Shown in pieces: positions 17,527 through 26,441 of a stretch of 64,000 bases of DNA (positions are counted from its first letter, which is position 1; each line of letters starts with the position of its first letter). This stretch comes from JADYZU01 sp964540965 (GTDB lineage: Bacteria; Pseudomonadota; Alphaproteobacteria; Rhodobacterales; Rhodobacteraceae). The notes under the pieces are model-generated. The model saw only the letters and a list, made by a program, of their open reading frames with translations. It was not told the origin of the DNA and did no database searches. The stretch is taken from contig CAZIOT010000001.1 of assembly GCA_964540965.1 (NCBI GenBank), forward strand, positions 124,001 to 188,000. Direction: 5' to 3'. The translations under genes and the position numbers were made by a program.

Positions 17527-18930
17527 TCAGGATCCGATATGGACAGGGTTGCCAAGGGCGCGGCGGATAGGCTGGGTGGCGATGTCGTGTTCCGTCAGGC
17601 CCCAGGGCAGCGGGCCGGGGCGTAGCGCGGAACGCAGGTCGGCGACAAGGGCGGCGCGGCTGGCATCGGCAATGACCTCGGCCCGGACAAAGCCGCGCGG
17701 GTCGACCGGGATTTCGGCCTGCCAATCGTCGCTGTCGATGGCGCGGCTGGCGATCCTGCCGCCGGCATCGACCAGCGACAACAGATCGCCCGCCGCGCCG
17801 CGCACTGTCACCGCCACATGGTCGATGGCGCTGGCCGTGCCGCCCATCACCGCCCCGCCCGCCGTCATCTCGAGATGCGGGCCGGTGGGGCTTTCGGTGA
17901 TATAGCCGCGCCCGGCCTTCATCGCCGCCAGCACTGCATCCTCGGACAGGTCCGGCAGCCACAGCACGGTGGTCGGCCGGGCAAGGGTCAGCGGGCCTTC
18001 GGGCAACAGCGCCTCGGGCTGGTGGAAATCCGATCCGCCGATGGCGGGCAGCCGCAACCCCCGCGCCAGACGGTCCTGCCAGCGCGCCAGCGACACCCAG
18101 TTCCACGCGAGCCAGGGATGCTGCCAGACCTCCATGCAATCGGCCTCGGGAAATTCATAGTCCCAGGGAATGTCGGGCTTGTCGTGGTTGATCGACAACA
18201 GGCCGCCGCGGTCATGCACCAGCCGGGCAAGGGTATGCGCATCGGCGGGACGGGTCATGCGGAAGTCGATCCAGTCATCGACGCCAAAGACATTGGCGTG
18301 ACCTTCGGCCGTCGTCACCTCCATCGCGCGGATGAAGACCAGGTCGGGGCTGCTTTCGGCGTGGAAATAGCGGCGCTGGGTCGTGGTGTTGTGATCGGCC
18401 ACGGCAAGGAAATCGAGTCCCGCCTGCCGGGCGGCGGCATGCAGGGTTTCGGGCGCGCCGCGGGCATCGGAATGGAAGGTGTGGCAATGCAGGTCACCGC
18501 GATACCAGCCCGCGCCCTTGCGCACCGGCTGCGGGCGGGCGGGCTGCGGCGCCACGGCGCGCGGCGCGCGGTCAAGCCGCACCGCCACTTCGACATCCGC
18601 TCCCTGCGGCGGCACCTTGTAAAGGCCAAGGATCACATGCCAGGTGCCCGCCGGCATGTCGCCATGGACATAGCCCGGCGTCGCGTCGTCGGTGGCGATG
18701 AAAAAGGCATCGCGCGCCCCACCGCTCCAGCCGCGAAAGCCGGCGTCCGAAGGCCAGCCGGTGTCGCGCGGATCGAAACACCCCAGGTCGATGACGCAAT
18801 CGGGTGCCTTGGGATAGGTCAGGGTCACGTCAAGGCGGGTGGTGCCGAAGGGCACCTCGAACGGCAGGTAGTAATAGGGATGCGCCGCCTTGTCGGCCGG
18901 GGTGATCCGCGCGCGGAAGGTCTGGGTCAT
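17527..18930 (-). CDS. CehA/McbA family PHP-type metallohydrolase
   Basis: This 467-residue protein has an N-terminal beta-sandwich-like region of about 140 residues and a PHP domain. The PHP metal motif is GDLHCHTFHSD (His148, His150), followed by FLAVADHNTTT (Asp179-His180) and INHDKPD. These sites bind two or three metals in phosphoesterases of the histidinol-phosphatase superfamily; the named relatives CehA and McbA hydrolyse carbaryl. Its position between the importer ATPase and a TIM-barrel isomerase suggests it cleaves the imported compound, possibly a phosphoester or ester. No signal peptide is seen, so it probably acts in the cytoplasm. Confidence 0.83.
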   Translation of the reverse strand: MTQTFRARITPADKAAHPYYYLPFEVPFGTTRLDVTLTYPKAPDCVIDLGCFDPRDTGWPSDAGFRGWSGGARDAFFIATDDATPGYVHGDMPAGTWHVILGLYKVPPQGADVEVAVRLDRAPRAVAPQPARPQPVRKGAGWYRGDLHCHTFHSDARGAPETLHAAARQAGLDFLAVADHNTTTQRRYFHAESSPDLVFIRAMEVTTAEGHANVFGVDDWIDFRMTRPADAHTLARLVHDRGGLLSINHDKPDIPWDYEFPEADCMEVWQHPWLAWNWVSLARWQDRLARGLRLPAIGGSDFHQPEALLPEGPLTLARPTTVLWLPDLSEDAVLAAMKAGRGYITESPTGPHLEMTAGGAVMGGTASAIDHVAVTVRGAAGDLLSLVDAGGRIASRAIDSDDWQAEIPVDPRGFVRAEVIADASRAALVADLRSALRPGPLPWGLTEHDIATQPIRRALGNPVHIGS

Positions 18931-20036
18931 GCGCCCTCTCCGGCGGCGGGAATCCGGCGCCCGTCGCCGTCGAAAAGATGCAGATGCGCCGGCGAAAAGC
19001 CAAGGCTGACCCTGCCTGACAGCGGCAGGTGGTCGTCGGTGAAGATGCGCGCCGTCACCCGCGCGCCCTCGGGCCGTTCAAGGGTGACAAGGCTTTCCGG
19101 CCCCATGTTTTCATTGGCGAAAAGCGGCGCGGTGATGGTGTCCGGCCCCGGCCCGGCGGCGACATGCAGATGTTCGGGCCGCACCCCCAGCGTCAGCCGC
19201 GTCGCGCGTGCAAGAGCGGCGGCGATGGCATCGGTCATCGGCAGGCCGGCAAATTCCAGGCCCGGCGCGCGCAAGGCAAGGCGGCCGTCCGCGGCCGTGG
19301 CCTCGACCTCGATCAGGTTCATCGGCGGGTTGCCGACGAAATTGGCGACAAAGGTGGTGGCGGGACGGCGGTAGATCTCGATCGGCGGGGCGTATTGCAC
19401 GATGCGCCCGCCGTCCATCACCGCGATACGGGTGGCCAGCGCCATCGCCTCGGCCTGATCGTGGGTGACATAGACTGCGGTCATGCCCATGTCGCGTTGC
19501 AGGTGGTTCAGGAACCCCCGCGCTTCGAGCCGGAGTTTCGCATCAAGGTTCGAAAGCGGTTCGTCGAACAGATAGACCTGGCTGGGATAGACCAGTGCGC
19601 GCGCCAGCGAGGTGCGCTGCTGCTGGCCGCCCGAGATCTGGCTGGGCAGCCGGTCCATCAGGTGGCCGATCTTCAGCACGTCGGCGACCTCTTGCGCGCG
19701 GGCGGCGCGCTTGTCCGCCGCCTCGCCCCGCACCTTGAGCGGATAGGCGATGTTGTCGGTCAGGTTCATGTGCGGATACAGCGCATAGTCCTGGAAAACC
19801 ATGGAAATCTGCCGGTCGCGCGGGTGCAGCGCGGTGACGTCCTTGCCGCCGATCAGGATCTGGCCCGAGGTCGGCGTCTCAAGCCCCGCGATCATGCGCA
19901 GGGTGGTGGTCTTGCCGCAGCCAGAAGGGCCAAGAAGGCAGACGAATTCGCCGTCGCCCATCGCAAGGTCAAGGTTGGTCACGGCCGAGAACGAGCCGAA
20001 CTGTTTGTTCACGTTGATGAATTCGACACTTGCCAT
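18927..20036 (-). CDS. Carbohydrate ABC transporter ATP-binding protein (MalK/UgpC type)
   Basis: This 369-residue ATPase has Walker A GPSGCGKTT, Q-loop VFQDYALYP, signature ISGGQQQR, Walker B YLFDEPLSNLDAKLR and the switch His in VTHDQAEAMAL. A C-terminal TOBE/MalK-type regulatory domain of about 130 residues follows. It energises the importer encoded by the three upstream genes. It overlaps the CehA-like gene by four bases and starts three bases after the permease stop. Confidence 0.94.
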   Translation of the reverse strand: MASVEFINVNKQFGSFSAVTNLDLAMGDGEFVCLLGPSGCGKTTTLRMIAGLETPTSGQILIGGKDVTALHPRDRQISMVFQDYALYPHMNLTDNIAYPLKVRGEAADKRAARAQEVADVLKIGHLMDRLPSQISGGQQQRTSLARALVYPSQVYLFDEPLSNLDAKLRLEARGFLNHLQRDMGMTAVYVTHDQAEAMALATRIAVMDGGRIVQYAPPIEIYRRPATTFVANFVGNPPMNLIEVEATAADGRLALRAPGLEFAGLPMTDAIAAALARATRLTLGVRPEHLHVAAGPGPDTITAPLFANENMGPESLVTLERPEGARVTARIFTDDHLPLSGRVSLGFSPAHLHLFDGDGRRIPAAGEGA

Positions 20037-20039
20037 GGA

Positions 20040-20864
20040 TTACGCCTTGATGCCGCCGAAAAAGCGGAAACCGAATTTCCAGCTCACGAAAAGATAAAGC
20101 ACGATGACCGGCAGCGAATAGATCAGCGAATAGGCTGCCAGAAGGGTGACGATGGGCGTGCCCGCCTCGGAATAGAAGGAATAGATCGCGACCGAGGCCG
20201 GCATCTTTTCCGAACTGCGCAGCAGGATGAACGGGATCAGGAAGGATCCCCAGATGTTCACAAAGGCCCAGACGGTGACGACGACGATCCCCGGCCGGAT
20301 CACCGGCAAAGCCACGTCGCGGAACGCCTGCACCGGGCTTGCGCCGGCGACCATCGCCGATTCCTCGTACGATTTCGGGATGCCGTCGATGAAATCGCGC
20401 AGGATGAACATCGCAGTCGGCAACAGGCCGCCGGCAAAGGTCAGGATCACCGCGACATGGGTGTCCATCAGCCCGGCGGCCGAGATGATGAGAAACAGCG
20501 GCACCATCGCCGCGGTGCCCGACACGACCGAGGAAAACAGCAGCAGCACATAGGTCACGGCGCCCTTTCCGGGCAGTTGCGACCGTGACAGCGCATAGGC
20601 GGCCAGCGTTGCCGCCGCGCCGACCAGGATCACGCCGCCGACCGATTGCAGCAGGCTGTTCCACAGCGCGTGGACGGCATAGGAATTGCCGAACACCGTC
20701 AGGAAATTGGACAGGGTCCAGGGGTTGGGGATCGCCAGCCCCATTTCCGCCCGCGCGTTGAATGGCGCAAACAGGAACCAGATCAGCGGCAGGGCAAAGG
20801 CCGCGGCCAGAAGCGCCGCCAGCCCGGAAAACAGCACGCGGCCGAATACGGCGGGCAGCTTCAT
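20040..20864 (-). CDS. Carbohydrate ABC transporter permease (MalG/UgpE type)
   Basis: This 274-residue inner-membrane protein has six predicted helices. The EAA coupling motif is EESAMVAGASPVQAFRDVALPVIRPGI, and the MalG-type C-terminus ends FVSWKFGFRFFGGIKA. The ATG at 20864 overlaps the upstream permease stop. With the partner permease it forms the membrane channel of the cluster 1 importer. Confidence 0.92.
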   Translation of the reverse strand: MKLPAVFGRVLFSGLAALLAAAFALPLIWFLFAPFNARAEMGLAIPNPWTLSNFLTVFGNSYAVHALWNSLLQSVGGVILVGAAATLAAYALSRSQLPGKGAVTYVLLLFSSVVSGTAAMVPLFLIISAAGLMDTHVAVILTFAGGLLPTAMFILRDFIDGIPKSYEESAMVAGASPVQAFRDVALPVIRPGIVVVTVWAFVNIWGSFLIPFILLRSSEKMPASVAIYSFYSEAGTPIVTLLAAYSLIYSLPVIVLYLFVSWKFGFRFFGGIKA

Positions 20865-21793
20865 GTCCGTTTCCTCCGCCCGATCCAAAGATAGACCAGC
20901 GCAAAGGCCAGGTTGATCAGCATCATGATGACCGCGACTGCTGACCCCTTGCCGAACTGGAAATCCTGAAAGGCGACGCGGTAGTTGTAGATCGACACCA
21001 GCTCGGTCCGGTAGCTGGGCCCGCCGTTGGTCAGAAGGAACGGCGTGAAGGTGTTGAAGGTCCACATGGTGATGAGGATCAGGTCGGTGACGATATGGCC
21101 GCGGATCAACGGCAGGCCGATGTCGCGGAATTTCTGCCAGCTCGAGGCGCCGGCGACATCCGCCGCCTGGAAATAGCTGGGCGGGATCGACGAGAAGGCC
21201 GAGGTGAACAGCATCATCGAAAACGCCGCCCCCCGCCAGGTGTTGAAGATCACGATCACCCAGAACGGCGATTTCAGCAGGAAATCACCGGGCGGCAGGC
21301 CAAGCCCGGTCAGGATCATGTTGGCGGTGCCGTTCTCGTAGTCGAGGAAGGCGAACCAGGCAAAGGCGATCACCACTTCGGGCAGCACCCATGCGGCGAT
21401 GACAAAGGTCTCGGTCAGGCGTTTCACCCCGGCCGGCACGCTTTGCAAAAGCCAGGCCAGCAGCAGGCCCAGCAGCGCCTGCCCGACGATGGCCGAGGCG
21501 ATGACGAATTGCGTGGTCAGGATCAGCGAAAAGCCGAATTGCCCGCGCTGAAAGAAGGTCGCCGGATCGAACAGCTGCACATAGTTGGCCAGCCCGACGA
21601 AATCTGGGTCCAGCGCCGTCCGCCCCAGAAGGGTGCGGTTGGTGAAGGACACGAAGATGACCCAGAAGAAGGGCGCGATGACAAAAATCGCCACCAGAAG
21701 CGCCGCCGGCGTCATGAACAGCCCTGCCGCCCGATGCGACAAAAGCGCAAAGCTGCGCTGACGGCGCGGGCGCGCCTGTGGGGTCGTGGTCAT
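20861..21793 (-). CDS. Carbohydrate ABC transporter permease (MalF/UgpA type)
   Basis: This 310-residue protein has a basic N-terminus (MTTTPQARPRRQRS), six predicted helices, and the EAA motif region AADVAGASSWQKFRDIGLPLIRGHI. The start at 21793 gives a typical MalF/UgpA N-terminus with a first helix at AAGLFMTPAALLVAIFV. The strong hairpin at 21812-21840 lies between it and the binding-protein gene. Confidence 0.92.
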   Translation of the reverse strand: MTTTPQARPRRQRSFALLSHRAAGLFMTPAALLVAIFVIAPFFWVIFVSFTNRTLLGRTALDPDFVGLANYVQLFDPATFFQRGQFGFSLILTTQFVIASAIVGQALLGLLLAWLLQSVPAGVKRLTETFVIAAWVLPEVVIAFAWFAFLDYENGTANMILTGLGLPPGDFLLKSPFWVIVIFNTWRGAAFSMMLFTSAFSSIPPSYFQAADVAGASSWQKFRDIGLPLIRGHIVTDLILITMWTFNTFTPFLLTNGGPSYRTELVSIYNYRVAFQDFQFGKGSAVAVIMMLINLAFALVYLWIGRRKRT

Positions 21794-21811
21794 CGAATGC
21801 TCCGCCGAAGG

Positions 21812-21840
21812 GGGCGCCCGGCGGGAGGTGCCGGGCGCCC
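21812..21840 (-). terminator. Strong hairpin between binding-protein and permease genes
   Basis: A perfect 11-base stem (GGGCGCCCGGC paired with GCCGGGCGCCC) with a 7-base loop lies in the 53 bases between the binding-protein stop and the first permease start. No T-run follows on the transcribed strand. Such hairpins usually protect the upstream binding-protein mRNA or partly attenuate, giving more binding protein than permease. Confidence 0.8.
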
Positions 21841-21846
21841 GGTCGC

Positions 21847-23193
21847 TCACATCAGGCTGACGGTGTTTTCAGCGCCGACGATCGCGGTCACGGCGGCGCC
21901 GTATTGCGCCATCGCCTCTTCCGGGGTCAGTTCGCCCGACACCACCGCCTCGGTCATGCGCTGGATTTCCATGCTGACGGCGTTGTAGTTCGGGTCGTTC
22001 GGCCGTGCCGTGGTCAGCGGCAGCAGCGCCTGCGAGGTTTCGGTCAGGAACGGCGCATCGGGGATCGGCACGTCGTCGCGCGACCGGATCCCGGGCTGGT
22101 AGTTCTGGAATTCGGTCATCATCTCCTGGCTCATCATGAAGGACAGGAGCGCCCAGGCCTCTTGCGGGCTGTCGGTGTTGGGGTTGATGACATAGCCGGT
22201 CCCGCCCGAGATCGACACCGCATCCTGGCCGTTGATGCCGGCGCCGGGCTGTTCGGCGGGCATCGCCTTCCAGGTCATCACGTTGTCGCGGTCGGCGACC
22301 TCGAATTCGGATCCCGGCGCGGTGACCGAACGGTAGAACCAGTCGCCTTCGACCAGCATCGCCGTCTTGCCGTCGCGGAAATTCGCGAAGGTCATGTTGC
22401 GGCCATCGGCCAGAAGCTGCGCCCGCTGGTCGCCCAGACCTTCATCGACATAGATCGTGCGGTACAGGTTCAGCACATCCAGGATGCCCTGGCTTTCGAT
22501 GATGTATTTGCCTTCGCTGTCCGTCACCCATTCGCCGGTCCCCAGAAGGGCCATCCAGTAGCCCTGCATCGTCGTCGCCTCGCCCATGCCGACCCCGGCG
22601 TTAAGCTGCAGAGGCGCCTCGATCCCGGCTTCCTTCAGCGCGCGGGCGGCGACAAGCACGTCCTCCCACGAGGTCGGGTTCCAGGCGGCGGCATCAAGCC
22701 CGGCCTGCGCGAACAGGTCGGAGCGGACGAAGATCATCCGCACATCGGTGCCAAGGCTGATGCCATAGGGCTTGCCCTCATAGGACATGATCGACTGGAT
22801 CCCGGGCGAGATATGCGCCCAGCCTTCCCAGTTGACCGCCTCTTCGCCCACCACATCCTCAAGCGGGCGCAGCAGCCCGCCTTCGGCGAAGGACGGGATC
22901 AGGAAGCCGTCGAAACCGGAAATGTCCGGTCCGGCGCCGGTGGAAAAGTCGAGCGCCAGTTGCTGGGTCAGTTGCGCATCCTCGCCGCCGAACTGGTTCA
23001 GCGTGACGTCGATGTCGGGATGCGCGGCCTCGAACGCCGGAATGACGGTGTTTTCCAGCCATTCGGCGGTGGCGCTGCTGACGCCGCCAATGACGCAGCG
23101 GCAGGTGATTTCAAGTTCGGCCGCAAAGGCCGGGGCGCTCAGGGCGGTGCTGCCCACAAGGCCAAGCACGAACAGGCGCAGGCTTTTGGTCAT
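21847..23193 (-). CDS. Extracellular solute-binding protein, carbohydrate type
   Basis: This 448-residue periplasmic protein has a Sec signal peptide (MTKSLRLFVLGLVGSTALSAPAFA). The mature part follows the UgpB/MalE-like family 1 pattern: VIPAFEAAHPDIDVTLNQFGGED, ALDFSTGAGPDISGFDG, and AWALLSFMMSQEMMTEFQNYQPGIRSR near the end. It captures the substrate of the cluster 1 importer; the ligand is unknown. The ATG at 23193 is chosen for the signal peptide. Its promoter region is shared with the divergent LacI gene and contains several palindromes. Confidence 0.92.
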   Translation of the reverse strand: MTKSLRLFVLGLVGSTALSAPAFAAELEITCRCVIGGVSSATAEWLENTVIPAFEAAHPDIDVTLNQFGGEDAQLTQQLALDFSTGAGPDISGFDGFLIPSFAEGGLLRPLEDVVGEEAVNWEGWAHISPGIQSIMSYEGKPYGISLGTDVRMIFVRSDLFAQAGLDAAAWNPTSWEDVLVAARALKEAGIEAPLQLNAGVGMGEATTMQGYWMALLGTGEWVTDSEGKYIIESQGILDVLNLYRTIYVDEGLGDQRAQLLADGRNMTFANFRDGKTAMLVEGDWFYRSVTAPGSEFEVADRDNVMTWKAMPAEQPGAGINGQDAVSISGGTGYVINPNTDSPQEAWALLSFMMSQEMMTEFQNYQPGIRSRDDVPIPDAPFLTETSQALLPLTTARPNDPNYNAVSMEIQRMTEAVVSGELTPEEAMAQYGAAVTAIVGAENTVSLM

Positions 23194-23490
23194 CTGTGAA
23201 ACTCTCCCTCCGGGGTGGCTGTGCGGGCAGCCGGCTGTTTCGCCCCTGCCCGGCTCCTCTTCGGGCAGTTGCGGGGTCAGAATGAACACGTTTTCACTCT
23301 GCGTCAATGCCGTGAATCCGGCCCGCGCCTGTCAAAAGCGATGCGCGACAGGCATTGCACCCCTTTGCAACATGGTCATGACGGGCTAGTCTGGGGAAAA
23401 CCGCCCTGTGGCAATTGTCGGGACAAAATGCTGCGTGGCAGCATCGGGGTGAACACGCTACCATCCCCGAGGGGGAGATTCGGGGCAGGC
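23194..23490. promoter_or_regulatory. Divergent control region of cluster 1, rich in palindromes
   Basis: The 297 bases between the binding-protein gene and lacI contain no gene. They hold a LacI-type operator candidate TGAACACGTTTTCA at 23283-23296 with a central CG; six of seven pairs match. A half-site TGAACACG recurs at 23450-23457. Other inverted repeats are TTGCA-N6-TGCAA at 23355-23370, GTCATGAC at 23375-23382, TTGTCGGGACAA at 23415-23426, and ATGCTGC-GTG-GCAGCAT at 23428-23444. Which one the regulator binds cannot be decided by reading. Confidence 0.65.
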
Positions 23491-24534
23491 ATGGACGACC
23501 ATCACGATCCGCTCGGGGGCCGCGCGACCGCGGAGCTGGTCGCCGCCCGCGCCAATGTCAGCCGGGTGGCGGTGTCGCGGGCCTTCAACCCCAATGCCTC
23601 GCTGCGGTCAGACAAGCGCGACCTGATCCTGCGCGTCGCGGCGGAGCTGAACTATACCCCCGACCGCGCCGCGCGGGCCCTGGTGTCGGGCCGGTCGCAT
23701 CTTGTCGGTCTGATCGTTCCCGATGCCTGTTCGCCCTGGGAAAGCCAGGAGATCGACGCCCTGACCTCGGCTCTGCAGGACCAGGGCTTTGCCACGCTGC
23801 TGTTCAAGACCGACGTCAACCGCAGCATGGATCCGCAGCTTCTGGGCTATATGCGCGGCTTCAACCCCGATTCGGTCATCGCCTTTGTCGAGAACGTGAC
23901 CCCCGCGATCCTGACCCGCGCCCTGGGGCGGACGGTGCCGATCTATGTGAATTATCCGGTAAGCGGCGAGGCCGAGCCATTCGACCCCGGCGCCCCCCGT
24001 CACGACCGGCTGACCGTGCTGACCCGGCCCGGCATAGATCAGGCCGTCGCCCTTCTGGCCGGGTTCGGGGCGCGGCGGGTGGCCTATCTGTCGGGCGCCG
24101 CGGCATCCGGCGCCAATCTTGCGCGCGAGGCGATCCTGCGCGCCGCCCTGGCCCGGCACGGCCTGCCCGAACCGGCGGTCATTGCCGGCGACTACAGCTA
24201 TGACACCGCCCATGACGCCACCATCGCCGCCTTCCGGCTGGGCCTGCGGCCCGATGCGATCTTTGCCGCCAACGACATGGGCGCCTTCGGCTGCATGGAT
24301 GCCCTGCGGCACGACCTGGGGCTGCGGGTGCCGGGCGATGTGAACATCATCGGCTTTGACGACATCGCGCAGGCGCGCTGGAAAAGCTACGATCTGACCA
24401 CCGTGCGCCTTGACCTTGCGCAGCGGGTGCGGGCACTGATCCGCCTGATCCTGCGCCGGCTGGCTGAACCCGATGCCGCGCCGATCGAGGAAACAATCTC
24501 GACCAGCCTTGTCGTGCGCGGCACGGTCGCCTGA
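23491..24534 (+). CDS. LacI family transcriptional regulator (cluster 1)
   Basis: This 347-residue regulator has an N-terminal helix-turn-helix (ATAELVAARANVSRVAVSRAFNPNASL) and hinge helix (YTPDRAARALVSGRS). A periplasmic-binding-protein-like effector domain follows, ending GDVNIIGFDDIAQARWKSYDLTTV. The ATG at 23491 is chosen because it places the HTH at the N-terminus; the frame extends upstream without resemblance. It lies divergent to the importer operon it presumably represses and 11 bases before the DUF5054 gene, which is probably in the same regulon. Confidence 0.9.
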   Translation: MDDHHDPLGGRATAELVAARANVSRVAVSRAFNPNASLRSDKRDLILRVAAELNYTPDRAARALVSGRSHLVGLIVPDACSPWESQEIDALTSALQDQGFATLLFKTDVNRSMDPQLLGYMRGFNPDSVIAFVENVTPAILTRALGRTVPIYVNYPVSGEAEPFDPGAPRHDRLTVLTRPGIDQAVALLAGFGARRVAYLSGAAASGANLAREAILRAALARHGLPEPAVIAGDYSYDTAHDATIAAFRLGLRPDAIFAANDMGAFGCMDALRHDLGLRVPGDVNIIGFDDIAQARWKSYDLTTVRLDLAQRVRALIRLILRRLAEPDAAPIEETISTSLVVRGTVA

Positions 24535-24545
24535 AGCGGACCAGA

Positions 24546-26441
24546 ATGCAGCCTGTCATCCACCTGATCTTCAAGACCCACCTTGATATCGGCTTTACCG
24601 ATCTGGCCGGGCGGGTGCGGGCGCAATACCACCGCCAGTTCATCCCGCAGGCCATCGCCACCGGCGCGCATTTCCACCGCGAAAACCCCGGCCGGCCGAT
24701 GTTCGTCTGGACGACCGGCGCCTGGCTGATCCACGACCATCTTGCCACCGGCACGCCGGATCAGGTCGCGGCGCTTGAACAGGCCATCCACCGCGGACTG
24801 ATCGCCTGGCACGCGCTGCCCTATACCACGCACACCGAACTGATGTCGGCGCCGCTGTTCCGCGCCGGGCTAAGCTATGCGGCCGAACTGGACGCCCGTT
24901 TCGGGCGGCAGACCATCGCCGCGAAGATGACCGATGTGCCGGGCCATACCATCGGCATGGTGCCGCATCTGGCGGCCGCCGGGGTGCGGTTCCTGCATCT
25001 GGGCGTCAATACCGCCAGCCCGGTCCCCGATGTGCCGCCGCTGTTCCGCTGGCGCGCGCCCGACGGGTCAGAGGTCGTCGTCATGTATCAGGGCGACTAC
25101 GGCCAGACCGATTTTCCCTTTCCCGATCTTGGCCTGTCCTTCGCCCATACCTCGGACAACATCGGCCCGCAAAGCGTGGGCCAGACGGCCGAGGCGTGGC
25201 GACATCTGGCGATTGCCCATCCCGAGGCTGAAATCCGTGCCTCGACCCTTGATGCCTTCGGGGCCGAGGTCTGGGCGCGGCGCGACAGCCTGCCGGTGGT
25301 GACCGACGAGATCGGCGACAGCTGGATCCATGGCACCGCCAGCGATCCGGCGAAACTCGCGCGGTTCAGGGCGCTGCAAAGGCTCTACGACGGGTTTCAG
25401 ACCCTTACGCCGGCGCGGCTGGATTTTGGCCGCGGGCTGGCGATGGTCGCCGAACATACCTGGGGCGTCGACATCAAGACCTGGCTGCGTGACGAAAACG
25501 CATGGGACCGCGCGGCCTTTGACGCTGCCCGCATCAGCGATCCCCGCTTCGCCTATTCCGAATCTTCGTGGGCGGAACAGCGCGCCTATCTCGACGCGGC
25601 CGTTGCCGCGCTTGGGCCAGAGGATCGCGCCGCGGCAACGGCGGTGCAGGATCTGGCCCCCGGTCCCGCCTTGGCCCTACGGCCCGCAGACAGCATCGAA
25701 ACCGGCGGCTGGCGTATCGGGCTTGACCCCGAAACCGGGGATGTGGCCTCCATCACCTCGCCTTCTGGCGCCATGCTGACCGGGGCGGATGGGTCTCTGT
25801 TCGGCTATCGCCACGAATCCCATGACGCGGCTTCGATGCGGCAGCACATGGACAGCTATCTGCAACACCGTTTGCTTTGGGCGGTCCTGGACCATGACAA
25901 GCCGGGGCTGGACCGCGCCGCAACCGCCCGCCGGGCGGATTTCGCGCCGCGGCATCTGGGATCCGGCATCGCCGCCATGCCCGAGGACGCCCATGCCCTG
26001 CTGGGCGCCCCGGCGCAGGTGCAATTCGCCTTCGCCGCGCAGGGCGACGCGCTGGAAATCGCCCTGACCCTGCGCGGCAAACCCGCCAACCGCATGCCCG
26101 AGGCCGGATTCATGACCGTGACCCCGGCCGCCGCCGACGGTTGGGCGCTGCGCAAGATGGGCCTGTGGCATGCACCCGCTGCCTATGCCCGCCGCGGCGG
26201 CGCGCAGTTGCAGGCGGTCGAGGCGCTGCGCGGCACCAGCGCCCGGCAGGGCTTTGCGCTTGACCTGCTTGACGCCGCCCTTGTCGCCCCGAACGGCACG
26301 CCGTTCATGGAATACTGTGCCGAGCCGCCCGATTACGCCGGCGGGATGCGGGTGAACCTCTACAACAACAAATGGGGCACCAATTTCCCCATGTGGTGGG
26401 AAGGCGACATCCGGTTCCGCTTTGTGCTGCGGCTGGATTAG
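24546..26441 (+). CDS. DUF5054 protein, GH38-like catalytic motifs
   Basis: This 631-residue protein of unknown function matches the DUF5054 family. The N-terminus, FKTHLDIGFTD, has His12 and Asp14 in an HxD arrangement like the zinc site of GH38 alpha-mannosidases. AAKMTDVPGHTIGMVPHL has Asp130 and His134 in a setting that resembles the GH38 nucleophile motif (DPFGHS). The C-terminal half looks like beta-sandwich domains. No signal peptide is seen, so it would act in the cytoplasm on an imported glycoside. It follows lacI closely, and its stop overlaps the stop of the convergent phosphatase gene. Confidence 0.72.
   Translation: MQPVIHLIFKTHLDIGFTDLAGRVRAQYHRQFIPQAIATGAHFHRENPGRPMFVWTTGAWLIHDHLATGTPDQVAALEQAIHRGLIAWHALPYTTHTELMSAPLFRAGLSYAAELDARFGRQTIAAKMTDVPGHTIGMVPHLAAAGVRFLHLGVNTASPVPDVPPLFRWRAPDGSEVVVMYQGDYGQTDFPFPDLGLSFAHTSDNIGPQSVGQTAEAWRHLAIAHPEAEIRASTLDAFGAEVWARRDSLPVVTDEIGDSWIHGTASDPAKLARFRALQRLYDGFQTLTPARLDFGRGLAMVAEHTWGVDIKTWLRDENAWDRAAFDAARISDPRFAYSESSWAEQRAYLDAAVAALGPEDRAAATAVQDLAPGPALALRPADSIETGGWRIGLDPETGDVASITSPSGAMLTGADGSLFGYRHESHDAASMRQHMDSYLQHRLLWAVLDHDKPGLDRAATARRADFAPRHLGSGIAAMPEDAHALLGAPAQVQFAFAAQGDALEIALTLRGKPANRMPEAGFMTVTPAAADGWALRKMGLWHAPAAYARRGGAQLQAVEALRGTSARQGFALDLLDAALVAPNGTPFMEYCAEPPDYAGGMRVNLYNNKWGTNFPMWWEGDIRFRFVLRLD

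Noticed and set aside
23491..24534. Start of the cluster 1 LacI gene at 23215
   Set aside because: The extra 92 codons cross the palindromic control region and precede the HTH, which is always N-terminal in this family.
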